Assembly: GCA_040509755.1 (NCBI GenBank)
Contig: JBEVKF010000070.1
Location: 1-64,000, forward strand
Origin: JACVRW01 sp040509755
GTDB taxonomy: Bacteria; Actinomycetota; Thermoleophilia; Solirubrobacterales; Thermoleophilaceae
Reading direction: 5' to 3'
Length of the DNA: 64,000 nucleotides
Shown here in pieces: positions 37,830-46,555 of this stretch. The position numbers and the translations under genes are program-made. Position 1 is the first letter of the stretch, and every line of letters starts with the position of its first letter. Below the pieces are notes generated by a model. The model was not told where the DNA came from and did no database searches. It saw only the letters and a list, made by a program, of their open reading frames with translations.

Positions 37830-39443
37830 TCAGAACCGCTTGATCCGCAGGCCCACGGTCCGGGGCTGAGACCGGTTGCCGGCCGCGTCGGTCGCCCGTA
37901 TCAGGGCGCGGTAGCGGCCCGGTCGCAGTGCTCGCTTGCCGATCCGGCCGCTGAACCGGATCGTGTTCGCGCCCTGGGCGCCGGCTCGCCGGAGCGAGCC
38001 GACCGTCCGGAAGTGAACGTGGCCTCCACGCTTGACCGCTCGCTGGATGGCGACCGTCACGCGGGCCCGCTCGCTCAGGGTGTAGCGCAGCCGGGTCCCG
38101 TCCGAAGCCCGGGCGGCGAGCGGCGTGGATGCGCGTGCGACCGTGAACACCGTCCTCGTTGCGCTGAAGCCGCGGATGACCGGCGCCACGGTGTCGGCCG
38201 CCCCGGTGCCGCCGGGCTGGCCGCCCGACTTGGCCGGCTGGAGCTCGAAGGCCCCGATGTCCCGGCGCGCGATGCCATCGCCGTTGCCGTCGGCAACCAG
38301 CGGGTCGCCGTCGAGGTCGACGCCCTGCGCGGCCGCGGGGTCGCCGGCATCCACGAGCTCGGAGGTCGGGAGCAGCCGGTAGTTGTTGTACTCCGGGGCG
38401 ACGAAGCCGGTGTCTCCCAGGTTCGAGACGTTCGCCTCGGAGATGCTCGCGGCGGCCCCGATCGACTTGTTGAAGCCGGGGTCGTAGTCCGAGTACGAGG
38501 CGGCCACGGTCGCCTCGCCCTTGTCGGTGCTCTCGGCAGACAGCGCCTTGCCGCCAACTCGGAGAATCGAGTTCGTCAGCTTGACCCGAGCATTTTGGGT
38601 AGGGGCGAGCGCCGTGGTCGCGCTGACACCCACGACGTCGGGGACATCGGCCGCCGTGACGGTCACGCCGTCTGCATTCACCGTCGTGCTGGCGCTCTGC
38701 GTATCCGCCCTAATGCCGGTTCCGTTGGTGCTGGCCAGATGGATCCGGCTGCTTCGGACGGTCGTCACGTTGGCGAGCGCCCTCACGCCGAAGTCGAGCC
38801 CCGTGACGAGCGACGACTCGATCGTGCCGTCTCCGTACCGACTCATCACGCCGGTGCCGGCGCTCACAACGGAGCGGCGAACGGTGCCCCCACCGGGCCC
38901 AAGCTCCACGGCCGTGGCGTTCGTTTCGCGCGCGAGCCGCACCTCGGAGTCCTCGAGCATGCCATTGGAGAACAGCTTCACGCCATCGCGTCCGTGAGAC
39001 TGTTCAACTGCCTCGCCGACGTAGATACGCCGGGCGGCGTTCCGTGTGTAGAGCCCGTCGCCATTCGAGTACTTGGGAATCGCGATGGCGAGGTCATGGA
39101 CGGACGAGCCGACCCCGCCGTTCAGGTTCAGTACCGCCGTCGCGCCGAGCGGCGCGGTGAGCACGGTGTTGTTCTGCCCGGTTCCGATGATCTCGACGGG
39201 GCCGGTGCTGTCGTACCTGAACCCGAAGTTGGACGGAGCCATGTAGTCACCGGCGCCTAGGAATATGCGATCGGCGTCGGTCGACTTCTTGGCCTCGTCG
39301 AGCGCCGCCTGGAGGTCGTTGAGGTTCGTTCCACCGCAGCTCGTCTGGACGCAGTAATCGGTGGCGTTCGCCATGGTGGGAATCGACAGGGCGATCGTCG
39401 CCATCGCGGCGACCGGGACGAGGATGCGGGAGAGCCGGTTCAT
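37830..39443 (-). CDS. Secreted right-handed beta-helix protein
   Basis: 537 residues. The first 27 are a signal peptide (SRILVPVAAMATIALSIPTMANA). A Cys pair (YCVQTSCGG) and LNDLQAALDEAKKSTDADRIFLGAGDY follow, then many short IExxG/xxxSxVT turns with N and G (about 75-380) typical of a parallel beta-helix/right-handed pectate-lyase-like stack. The C-terminal part (about 405-537) has a DxDG(D)PLVADGNGDGIARRDIGAFE calcium-like motif and an Ig-like module ending LRPGRYRALIRATDAAGNRSQP. It is probably a cell-surface or secreted polysaccharide-binding protein. No catalytic residues can be named. Confidence 0.75.
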   Translation of the reverse strand: MNRLSRILVPVAAMATIALSIPTMANATDYCVQTSCGGTNLNDLQAALDEAKKSTDADRIFLGAGDYMAPSNFGFRYDSTGPVEIIGTGQNNTVLTAPLGATAVLNLNGGVGSSVHDLAIAIPKYSNGDGLYTRNAARRIYVGEAVEQSHGRDGVKLFSNGMLEDSEVRLARETNATAVELGPGGGTVRRSVVSAGTGVMSRYGDGTIESSLVTGLDFGVRALANVTTVRSSRIHLASTNGTGIRADTQSASTTVNADGVTVTAADVPDVVGVSATTALAPTQNARVKLTNSILRVGGKALSAESTDKGEATVAASYSDYDPGFNKSIGAAASISEANVSNLGDTGFVAPEYNNYRLLPTSELVDAGDPAAAQGVDLDGDPLVADGNGDGIARRDIGAFELQPAKSGGQPGGTGAADTVAPVIRGFSATRTVFTVARASTPLAARASDGTRLRYTLSERARVTVAIQRAVKRGGHVHFRTVGSLRRAGAQGANTIRFSGRIGKRALRPGRYRALIRATDAAGNRSQPRTVGLRIKRF

Positions 39444-39523
39444 GCATCGAAGAATCGGTCCAACGCGGGGCCGGCGCCAGATGGGCTAGCCGACGACCAT
39501 GCGTCGGTTTTTCGCCAACGCCG

Positions 39524-39913
39524 CTATGTCTGGGCGATGACCAGCACGACCGTCATCAGCGCGATCAGGACGCCTCCGAGCGTGAACAGCGCCACCAACC
39601 CGAAGCTCAGCGGTGCCTGGTAGCCGCCGTGGAGCGCCCGGTGAAGGTCACGCTGGCGGCGGGCGCCTGTTACGAGCAGGCCGACGGACAGACCGGCGTA
39701 ACCCGCGCCGAGCACGATGTATGGCCACGGAGCCACGTGCAGCAGCTCGGGCGCCAAACGTCCCACGCCCAATGCGCCGACGGTCGCCGCCAATGCGGTG
39801 CGCCACCAGGCCAGCCACGTGCGCTCGGCCGCCATCGACGTGCGTTGGATCACGTCGTCGGCCACCTGAGCCGGCGGGGGCGGCGGGTCGCCCGGGCGGT
39901 CTGGCTCGGTCAT
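39524..39913 (-). CDS. DUF202 (YidH-family) membrane protein
   Basis: 129 residues. After a Pro-rich 20-residue head comes TSMAAERTWLAWWRTALAATVGALGVGRL (about 25-53), the core of the DUF202 family. Two further helices follow (WPYIVLGAGYAGLSVGLLVTG and FGLVALFTLGGVLIALMTVVLVI). It has three membrane helices and its function is unknown. The stop is 26 bases before the next upstream gene's stop region, and the two may be co-transcribed. Confidence 0.85.
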   Translation of the reverse strand: MTEPDRPGDPPPPPAQVADDVIQRTSMAAERTWLAWWRTALAATVGALGVGRLAPELLHVAPWPYIVLGAGYAGLSVGLLVTGARRQRDLHRALHGGYQAPLSFGLVALFTLGGVLIALMTVVLVIAQT

Positions 39914-39938
39914 GCGCTGATCTAACCACGCCGCTGCC

Positions 39939-40424
39939 TTACGAGGTTGGGGCGCGGATCACAAGGACCGGCCGGTCGCAGTGCTCGATCAGCTTCCGCG
40001 AAACGCTCCCGAGCAGGCGCGAGCGCAGCCCCGTGATCCCATGCGAGCCCACCACAACCACGGCCGCACCGGTCTCCTGCGCCATGGCGATCAGCGTCTC
40101 GACGACGTCCACCTCGTCCGGCACGGCTCGCGGCTCCGCGGCCAGGCCGAGTGAGCGAGCGAACTCAGCTCCGTCTGCAGCTACCGTCGAGGCGTGCTCA
40201 CGTTGGATCCGATCGATGTCTTCGATCGTCGTTGGATCCACGGGCACCGTCCCCATCCCGTACGCGTCGGGTACGCCGACCGCGACCGCCGCCAGCCCGG
40301 GCTCCCACACCGTCGCCAGCACGGCCCGATGCCCGCCGAAGAGCTCGGCGGCGCGCCGAACGGCCGCGCGGGAAACCTCCGAGCCGTCGTAGGCGATCAG
40401 GATCGGCCTCGCCTCGCTCACCAT
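39939..40424 (-). CDS. Universal stress protein (UspA fold)
   Basis: 161 residues. The strand IAYDGSEVSRAAVRRAAELF at the start, GAAVVVVGSHGITGLRSRLLGSVSRKLIEHC at about 120-150, and PVLVIRAP at the end form the UspA nucleotide-binding fold. The G-2x-G-9x-G(S) ATP motif is present in GSHGITGLRSRLLGSVS. The central region (about 55-75) contains PDAYGMGTVPVDPTTIEDID. It likely binds ATP and takes part in stress or membrane-signal responses. Confidence 0.88.
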   Translation of the reverse strand: MVSEARPILIAYDGSEVSRAAVRRAAELFGGHRAVLATVWEPGLAAVAVGVPDAYGMGTVPVDPTTIEDIDRIQREHASTVAADGAEFARSLGLAAEPRAVPDEVDVVETLIAMAQETGAAVVVVGSHGITGLRSRLLGSVSRKLIEHCDRPVLVIRAPTS

Positions 40425-40436
40425 GGCTCGACGAGC

Positions 40437-41006
40437 CTACCGCGACGCCGCGCCGAGCCCGACGGCCTCGAGGGCCTCGTCGTGGTCGAAATAGTCCTGC
40501 TGGCGGATCACCCTGCCGTTCACGAGCGTGGCCACCGACGCGAGCTTGCCGGTCAACGGCACCCCGCTCGCACGCGCTCGCACGGGCACGTCCATGAGCA
40601 TCACCAGGCGATCCCCCATGTCGATCAGCTCCAGGGCCTCGATGCGCATGTCCGAGCCCCAGACATCGGATAGCTCCGCCACGTACCTGCGGTAGCCGCC
40701 GGCGCCGCGATAGGAGGGCTCCATGAAGCCCGACTCGACGGTCGCGCGCGGCGGGAGAAATTCGAAGTTGGGCGCTCGAGTGGGCGCAAGCGCATCCAGA
40801 TCGCCGCGGTTGAAGGCCTCCGCCGACACCCGCATCCCACGCCACATGAGCGCCTGCCGCAGGCGGGAGCTCGGAGGAAGCCATGCGACCAGGCGAAGGG
40901 AGGGCGCCGCCAGCCACGGCACGCGCGCGAACAGCCGCTGCTCGAACGCGCGACGCTTTCCGTCACGCAACGGAACGGGCTTGCGGACCACCTGGCGACT
41001 CGGCAT
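40437..41006 (-). CDS. SnoaL-like/NTF2-fold protein with long basic N-terminus
   Basis: 189 residues from ATG 41006. The first 50 are basic (RDGKRRAFEQRLFARVPWLAA) and not part of the fold. From about residue 58 a SnoaL-like domain runs: MRVSAEAFNRGDLDALAPTRAPNFEFLPP, then YRGAGGYRRYVAELSDVWGSDMRIEALELIDMGDRLVML and YFDHDEALEAVGL, with NTF2-like strands. The basic start could be a remnant of an upstream gene, because the frame continues into the reductase pseudogene, but ATG 41006 fits well. Confidence 0.7.
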   Translation of the reverse strand: MPSRQVVRKPVPLRDGKRRAFEQRLFARVPWLAAPSLRLVAWLPPSSRLRQALMWRGMRVSAEAFNRGDLDALAPTRAPNFEFLPPRATVESGFMEPSYRGAGGYRRYVAELSDVWGSDMRIEALELIDMGDRLVMLMDVPVRARASGVPLTGKLASVATLVNGRVIRQQDYFDHDEALEAVGLGAASR

Positions 41007-41009
41007 CGC

Positions 41010-41224
41010 GGCCCAGTATCCGATAGTGGAGCAGTCCGACACGTCGATGCGTGGCTCATGGCAGCTGACGACCCAGATGGGCACGCCGTCGTGGTGATCG
41101 CCGCCCCAGCCGCCGGCGAGCTCGAAGGTCCCCTGCCGGCGACCGTGGCCCCGGTGGACATGAACTCGTCGACAATCCTCCCGTTGGCGCCACCCGCACG
41201 GCGGATTGCGCCCAGGTCGACATC
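41010..41224 (-). pseudogene. RibD_C/DHFR-type reductase remnant
   Basis: On the minus strand two frames carry adjacent parts of one protein. The first has AGGANGRIVDEFMSTGATVAGR; after a one-base deletion (GGCAGGGGACCTTC) the next frame has TFELAGGWGGDHHDGVPIW and VVSCHEPRIDVSDCS. This is the central segment of the RibD C-terminal/dihydrofolate-reductase family (typically ...GAVVAGRRTFEV..WGG.P...VPVFVVTHR). The N-terminal strands and everything after the DVSD segment are missing. It is wedged between the SnoaL-like gene and UPF0104. Confidence 0.6.
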
Positions 41225-41238
41225 GCCGCGAGTCCAGG

Positions 41239-42246
41239 TCAGGCCGGTGCTGGGTCTGCGCGGAGCAGGCGGCGGACGTCCGCCAGGCCGATTGCGCCGA
41301 GCAGCATTGGGACGCCGGCGTGCAGGGCGCGGTAGGCGAGCACCGCGGCGGTGGCGGTGGGCAGCGACATCCCGTATAGGACGAACATGCCGATGAGGCC
41401 GCCCTCGGCGCTGCCGGGAATCGGGACCAGCGCGCCGCCGTGTCCGAGCGTGTAGGCCAGCACGAGCAGACCGATGGGCAGCCCGGCCGATCCAACCGCA
41501 TGGAAGGCGGCCGCGAGTGCGGCCACGTCGAAGGCGAAGTATCCGATCGCGCCGGCGATCACCAGGCGGTCGCCCGAGCGCAGCAGCTCGGCGCTCGCGC
41601 CGACCCCTTCGCGCAGGTACTCACGCGCGCTCGCGAGTGCGTTGCTCACCCGCCCGGACGGGCCGTTCTTCGCCGACCCGCGCGAGCGCGGCAGGGCGAA
41701 CACCGCGACGATGACGAGGAGCGCAAGGATTCCCGGCAGGAGCGTCAGCGTGAGCTTCGCGTTTCCGGCCAGCAGGCCGGAAGCGACGCCGAACCCGGCG
41801 ATCACGACTGCGACGAAGCTGACCAGGCTGGTGATCAGGAAGAGCGCAACGGTCCGGCTGGCGGCGAACGAACGGGGGACACCCGCGCGGTCGAGCAGCA
41901 CGGCGCCGACGGCCAGACCTCCGGCGCCACCCGACGGCAGCACGATGTTCATGCCCTGCACAGCCAGCGACATGCTCGTGCTGGCACGCGGGCTGGGGCG
42001 CCGGCCGTAGACACCGTGGAAGGCGAGCGCGAAGGCCGCGGTCGAGGCCAGCTCCAGGACGAGAGCCGCTGTGATCCACCCTGTGTTCGCTCCGGCGAGC
42101 TGATGACCGATGTCCGCGAGGCCGGGCAGCTGCGTGAGAAGCACCGCGCCGACGGCCACGAGGACCGCGACAGAGCCCAGCTTGCGCGCGATCTGGCGGC
42201 TGGACGGGAGCTCGACGGGCTCGGCGGTGAGGGCGTGCGCGCTCAT
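41239..42246 (-). CDS. UPF0104/lysylphosphatidylglycerol synthase-type TM protein
   Basis: 335 residues with about eight membrane helices. The family pattern is seen in MSLAVQGMNIVLPSGGAGGLAVGAVLLDRAGVPRSFAASRTVALFLI (split at about 90-138), FAFDVAALAAAFHAVG (about 238-253), and LVLAYTLGHGGALVPIPGSAEGGLIGMFVLYG (split at about 261-295), as in the membrane domain of MprF-like and YbhN proteins. It has no synthetase domain, so the role is a lipid flippase or unknown. The 69-base gap upstream (42247-42315) shows nothing else. Confidence 0.88.
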   Translation of the reverse strand: MSAHALTAEPVELPSSRQIARKLGSVAVLVAVGAVLLTQLPGLADIGHQLAGANTGWITAALVLELASTAAFALAFHGVYGRRPSPRASTSMSLAVQGMNIVLPSGGAGGLAVGAVLLDRAGVPRSFAASRTVALFLITSLVSFVAVVIAGFGVASGLLAGNAKLTLTLLPGILALLVIVAVFALPRSRGSAKNGPSGRVSNALASAREYLREGVGASAELLRSGDRLVIAGAIGYFAFDVAALAAAFHAVGSAGLPIGLLVLAYTLGHGGALVPIPGSAEGGLIGMFVLYGMSLPTATAAVLAYRALHAGVPMLLGAIGLADVRRLLRADPAPA

Positions 42247-42315
42247 GGACTACAGACTCCCTCGAAGGACCCCTACTTCGCGTCGGTGATTCCCCCCTAC
42301 TGAGACCCTGAACTT

Positions 42316-43233
42316 TCATCCTCGCCCCGGATCCCCGAGCTCCTTCTCGTACACCGTCCAGCCGAGCGTGGGCGTCATGCCGGCGCGCTCGTAGAGGCGG
42401 AACGCGCCGGTATCGCTCGCCGTATCCACGCCGAGCCCGACGCTGCGCTCGCCGCGCTCCCACAGGCGCCGGAACGCGTCGCCGAGGAGCGCCGCGCCCA
42501 AGCCCCGCTTGCGCCACGGGCGACGCGTGAAGAGCGTGTGGACCCAGCCCCCGCCGTACGTGTCGCCGGTGGAGATCGTTCCGGCGGCGATCTCGTCTCC
42601 CGCGCGCACGACGCACCAGAGCGCCGGATCGAGGCGCTCGCTGTCGAGGTGCGCCTTCGACCACGACTCGAAGTCGCGCTGCGTGTATTCCCAGCTGTCC
42701 GCGAACGCCTCCTGGTGCGCGGCGTGGAACTCGCGCGCGTCGCGCTCCGGGTCAAAGCGGACGGCGCGCAGCCCCTGCGGCCACTCGGGTGCCGGCGGCT
42801 GCGAATCGAGCTCGATGCGCAGCTCGCGGAAGACCCGGACGGCGCGGTATCCCAGCGACTCGAGCAGCGTGCCGGCCGCGGAGTCGCGCTCCAGGATCGC
42901 GTTGTGGATCCTGCGAGCGCCGGAGCGGGCCGCCTCCCCCTCCAGCCCGGTCGCAATCACGGTCCCGATCCCGCGCCCGAGCTCGTCCGGGTGGACGTAC
43001 CCCTCGACGCGCCAGACCTCGCCCCGCTCGCGCACCGCCGCGTAGCCGACGACACGGTCACCGTCACGGACGACGCGCGTGTCGCGCTCACGGTCCAGCT
43101 CCGACCACTCCTCCTCCAGATCGGCCTGCGAGAACACGCCCCCGCAGTACAGCGACGACTCGAGCGCCGCGACCACCTCTCTGACCGCCGCCGCGTCGGC
43201 GGCTGCGGCGGGAGTGAGGGAGCCGCGCTCCAT
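42316..43233 (-). CDS. Tandem GNAT acetyltransferase (mycothiol synthase-like)
   Basis: 305 residues from ATG 43233 with two GNAT domains. The first (about 1-145) has the acetyl-CoA loop VHPDELGRGIGTVIATGLEGEA. The second (about 155-300) has FTRRPWRKRGLGAALLGDAFRRLWERG, LGVDTASDTGAFRLYERAGM and TVYEKEL. Two R/Q-x-x-G-x-G/A loops are intact. Tandem GNATs include mycothiol synthase (MshD) and EIS-like proteins, but sequence alone does not fix the substrate. Upstream lies the divergent DUF4126 gene. Confidence 0.85.
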   Translation of the reverse strand: MERGSLTPAAAADAAAVREVVAALESSLYCGGVFSQADLEEEWSELDRERDTRVVRDGDRVVGYAAVRERGEVWRVEGYVHPDELGRGIGTVIATGLEGEAARSGARRIHNAILERDSAAGTLLESLGYRAVRVFRELRIELDSQPPAPEWPQGLRAVRFDPERDAREFHAAHQEAFADSWEYTQRDFESWSKAHLDSERLDPALWCVVRAGDEIAAGTISTGDTYGGGWVHTLFTRRPWRKRGLGAALLGDAFRRLWERGERSVGLGVDTASDTGAFRLYERAGMTPTLGWTVYEKELGDPGRG

Positions 43234-43296
43234 GCCGACGCACGCTACGTCATCACGTGCCGCATTTTCCGCTCGACGCGCGCCTACGCTTCCGCG

Positions 43297-43848
43297 GTGG
43301 ATTTCACGAGCCTCTGTACGGCGTTCGGCCTGTCGGCGGCGGCCGGCCTGAACGCCTGGCTGCCGCTGTTCGTGGGCGCCCTCGCTCAGCGGCTCGACCT
43401 CGTCGATCTGGCCCAGCCGTTCGACGACCTGAGCGGCACCGTCGCGCTGGTCGTGCTCGCGGTCCTGACGATCGCCGACTTCGTCGGCGACAAGATCCCG
43501 GGCGCCGACCACGTGCTCCACGCGGTTGGGACGGCGATCGCGCCCGTGTCGGGAGCCGCCCTCTTCACCGGCCAGACCGGAGCGGACACGGACCTGCCCA
43601 CGCTCGCGGCCGTCCTGCTCGGCGGCAGCGTCGCGGCCTCGATCCACGCCGGGCGCGCCACCGTCCGGCCGATCTCGACCGTCGGCACGGCCGGCCTGGG
43701 CAACCCGGTGCTGTCGCTGATCGAGGACCTGGCGTCGCTCGGCCTCGTGCTGGCCGCCTTCATCGTCCCGGTGCTCGCGGCGCTCGCGGTGATCGCCCTT
43801 GCGGCACTCATCCTCCTCGCGTGGCGCCGGCGCCGGAGGCCGGCGTGA
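43297..43848 (+). CDS. DUF4126 membrane protein
   Basis: 183 residues from a GTG at 43297. Four to five helices are visible, with the family pattern FTSLCTAFGLSAAAGLNAWLPLFVGAL (about 3-29), ALVVLAVLTIADFVGDKIPGADH (about 50-72) and ISTVGTAGLGNPVLSLIEDLASLGLVLAAFIVP (split at about 124-156). It ends in an RRRRRP tail. The function is unknown. It is coupled to the next gene by GTGA overlap. Confidence 0.82.
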   Translation: MDFTSLCTAFGLSAAAGLNAWLPLFVGALAQRLDLVDLAQPFDDLSGTVALVVLAVLTIADFVGDKIPGADHVLHAVGTAIAPVSGAALFTGQTGADTDLPTLAAVLLGGSVAASIHAGRATVRPISTVGTAGLGNPVLSLIEDLASLGLVLAAFIVPVLAALAVIALAALILLAWRRRRRPA

Positions 43849-44471
43849 GGCGGCTCGCGCTGACGGTGGCCGCGGCGACCGTCGCCGCCGTCGCCGTCGA
43901 GCGGCTGTACCGCCGCCATCTCCGCGATTGGGTGTTGACCTGGGGTGCCACGCGCGACGAGGTCGACCGCCCGCTGCCCGGGGACGAGTTGCTGGAGCGG
44001 CCGGACATCGTCGCGACGCGGGCGATCGAGATCGACGCTCCCCCATCGGCTATCTGGCCGTGGTTGATCCAGATAGGTCCCGGGCGCGCCGGTGCCTACA
44101 CGTACGACTGGATCGAGAACCTGTTCGGGCTGAATATGCACAGCGCCGACCGGATCGTGCCCGAGTTGCAGCAGCTCGCGGTGGGCGATGTGCTGCGCGC
44201 CCCGAGGGGAGGACCTTCGATGCGCGTGGAGATTCTCGAACCCGAGCGGATCCTCTCGAACCGGTCCGAGGCGGGCGACTGGGTCTGGACGTTCGCGCTG
44301 GAGCCGCAGAACGGCTCGACACGTCTGATTAGCCGGAACCGGATCGCGATGAAGGGCTCGTCCGCGGGACAGCGATTCGGGATGTTCGTGATGGAGCCGG
44401 GCTCGCTCGTCATGGAGCGCAAGATGCTGGTGGGCATCAAGCAGCGCGCCGAGCGGTTCGCTGCTGAGTAG
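43845..44471 (+). CDS. SRPBCC (polyketide cyclase/dehydrase-like) protein, membrane-anchored
   Basis: 208 residues. A short N-terminal hydrophobic stretch (RRLALTVAAATVAAVAVE) may anchor it. From about residue 55 the START/SRPBCC fold runs: TRAIEIDAPPSAIWPWLIQIGPGRAGAYTYDWIENLFG, VGDVLRAPRGGPSMRVEILEPERILSNRS, DWVWTFALEP and an end with RFGMFVMEPGSLVMERKMLVGIKQRAER. Such domains bind hydrophobic ligands in a deep cavity. It is coupled to DUF4126 and lies upstream of cardiolipin synthase. Confidence 0.82.
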   Translation: MRRLALTVAAATVAAVAVERLYRRHLRDWVLTWGATRDEVDRPLPGDELLERPDIVATRAIEIDAPPSAIWPWLIQIGPGRAGAYTYDWIENLFGLNMHSADRIVPELQQLAVGDVLRAPRGGPSMRVEILEPERILSNRSEAGDWVWTFALEPQNGSTRLISRNRIAMKGSSAGQRFGMFVMEPGSLVMERKMLVGIKQRAERFAAE

Positions 44472-44481
44472 CCTGCCCCCG

Positions 44482-45792
44482 GTGCGGATAGGGAGGTTTC
44501 GCAGGCGGGAGCGGCACGTGGCGCGCTACGCGTGGCCGGCGGGTGTGGCCGCCGCGGGCGGCGCCTGGTACGCGGCCGACAGCCTTCGCCACCGTCGCGA
44601 GGCGAGCCACGGCTACAGGCTGCGCGGCGAGGTCGACGTGTCGGAGCCCAGCTTCCTGTGGGCGGCGGAGGCGCTCACCGGCGCGGCCGTCTCGTACGGC
44701 AACGACGCCGACCTTCTGATCAACGGCGACCGGATCTTCCCCGCCTACCTCGGCGCCATCCGCGACGCGGAGGAGACGGTGAACCTCCTGACCTACGCGT
44801 ACTGGCGCGGCGACATCGCGGTCGAGGTCGCGGACACTCTCTGCGCGAAGGCGAGCGAGGGCGTCGAGTGCAACGTAGTGCTCGACGCCGTGGGCGCCGC
44901 CAAGATGGACCGCAAGCTCGTCGGCAAGCTGCGCGACGCCGGCGTGCAGGTGTGCTTCTTCCGCCCGCCCAAGCCCTACGCCGTCAAGCGCCTCCAGCAC
45001 CGCACCCACCGAAAGCTCCTGATCGTCGACGGGAGAGTGGGCTTCACGGGCGGTGTGGGCATCGCCGAGGAATGGACCGGCGACGCCGAGGACCCGGACC
45101 ACTGGCGCGACACGCACGTCCGCGTGCGAGGGCCCGTGGTCCGCGGCCTACAGGGCGCGTTCGCCGAGAACTGGCTGGAGTGCACCGGCGACGTGCTGGC
45201 GGGCGAGCGGTACCTTCCCGAGATCGAGGAGCTCGACGGCGGGGGCGCGATGCAGGTCATGCGGTCCAACGCCACCATGGGCGATACGAATGCCGAGGCG
45301 CTCGTCTACCTCGCGCTCGCAGCGGCGAAGCGCTCCATCGAGCTGACCTCCGCGTACTTCGTGCCCCGCCCCGCGTTCACGGATGCGCTGGTCGAGGCGG
45401 TCGAGCGCGGCGTGGAGCTGCGCATCCTGGTGCCAGGCTCCCACATCGACAAGGAGTTCGTGCGCACGGCCGGGCGTGCCGCGTATGACGAGCTGCTCGG
45501 AGCCGGCGTTGAGATCTACGAGTACTGCCCGACCATGCTCCACGCTAAGACGCTGACCGTGGACGGCAGCTGGTCGTCCGTGGGCTCGGTCAACTTCGAC
45601 AACCGCTCCTTCCAGCTGCACGACGAGGCCACCCTGTGCGTGCAGAGCGAGCGCTTCGCGGGTCTCCTGCACGACGTCTTCGAGCGCGACCTCGAGCGCT
45701 CCGAGCGCATCGACCCGCAGGAGTGGAGCAAGCGCCCGCCGGCGCAGCGAGCGCGCGAGCGCCTCACGAAGTATGCGCGGCGCGAGCTGTAG
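44482..45792 (+). CDS. Cardiolipin synthase-like phospholipase D
   Basis: 436 residues, GTG start at 44482. Two HKD motifs are HRTHRKLLIVDGRVGFTGG (about 173-191) and LHAKTLTVDGSWSSVGSVNFDNRS (about 353-376), with the pattern of ClsA/ClsB and actinobacterial PLD proteins. The N-terminal 40 residues are a single membrane anchor. The expected reaction is transphosphatidyl transfer to give cardiolipin or phospholipase D. The following alpha/beta hydrolase is convergent and overlaps the last 29 bases. Confidence 0.88.
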   Translation: MRIGRFRRRERHVARYAWPAGVAAAGGAWYAADSLRHRREASHGYRLRGEVDVSEPSFLWAAEALTGAAVSYGNDADLLINGDRIFPAYLGAIRDAEETVNLLTYAYWRGDIAVEVADTLCAKASEGVECNVVLDAVGAAKMDRKLVGKLRDAGVQVCFFRPPKPYAVKRLQHRTHRKLLIVDGRVGFTGGVGIAEEWTGDAEDPDHWRDTHVRVRGPVVRGLQGAFAENWLECTGDVLAGERYLPEIEELDGGGAMQVMRSNATMGDTNAEALVYLALAAAKRSIELTSAYFVPRPAFTDALVEAVERGVELRILVPGSHIDKEFVRTAGRAAYDELLGAGVEIYEYCPTMLHAKTLTVDGSWSSVGSVNFDNRSFQLHDEATLCVQSERFAGLLHDVFERDLERSERIDPQEWSKRPPAQRARERLTKYARREL

Positions 45793-46555
45793 CGCTCGCC
45801 TCCAGCAGCAGCTCGGCCACCTGCTCCGGGTCGTCCCAGGTCGGGATGTGGCCGCAGTCGCGCAGCACGCGCGTGACCCAGGCGGCGGGTGCGCTTCGGG
45901 GTGGGGTGACCAGCCGGTCGAGCTCGCCCCAGGCGAGCGTCACCGGAACCTCGATCTGCTCCGCTCCGGAGAACACCGCCGAGCGCATCTCGGTGTTCGC
46001 CGCCTCGTATGCCGGAGCGGTCACGTACGCGCGCACCAGCCGCGCGGCCGCCGCGGGCGGCACGCGCTCCGGATGGCCGACGGAGCCGCGCAGCAGCGCA
46101 CGCCGGCCCCGCCGCGTCCGCACCAGCGCGCTCAGCATGGGCAGCAGCACCCGCCCGGCTCTGCGCAGATCGGGTCCCGCGCGGCGGCCGAGCGGCCGCC
46201 TCCAGAACCCCGCGGCGGAGAGTGCGGCCACCGACCGCGCCCGACCCGCCCTCGCGAGCTCGAGCGCCACCCACCCGCCGAGCGAGTTCCCGGCCACGTG
46301 CACACGCCCGAGCCCGATCGTGTCGAGGAAGGCCATCACTGAGGCGGCCAGGGCCTGCGGAGTCGGCGGCGTGCCGTCCGGAAGCGGAGCCGAGCGGCCG
46401 AATCCCGGCATGTCGAGCGCGATCACCTCACGCTCCGCCGCGAGGCGCGCGACCACGGGCTCCCACACCACCAGCTCGGCACCGAGCGGGTGGAGCAGAA
46501 TGATCGGCTCACCCGAGCCGGTGCGTAGATGGTTGAGGAGGCCGTCGACCGCCAT
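45764..46555 (-). CDS. Alpha/beta-fold hydrolase
   Basis: 263 residues. Oxyanion region LLHPLGAELVVWEPVVA (about 20-36), nucleophile elbow AGNSLGGWVALELA (about 88-101), acid in AWGELDRLVTPP (about 209-220) and His in VLRDCGHIPTWDDP (about 230-243) are all present. Its ATG (46555-46553) overlaps the ATG of the divergent SDR on the plus strand as the palindrome CATG, so the two promoters must lie inside each other's coding region, or one start is further in. Confidence 0.82.
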   Translation of the reverse strand: MAVDGLLNHLRTGSGEPIILLHPLGAELVVWEPVVARLAAEREVIALDMPGFGRSAPLPDGTPPTPQALAASVMAFLDTIGLGRVHVAGNSLGGWVALELARAGRARSVAALSAAGFWRRPLGRRAGPDLRRAGRVLLPMLSALVRTRRGRRALLRGSVGHPERVPPAAAARLVRAYVTAPAYEAANTEMRSAVFSGAEQIEVPVTLAWGELDRLVTPPRSAPAAWVTRVLRDCGHIPTWDDPEQVAELLLEASATARAAHTS

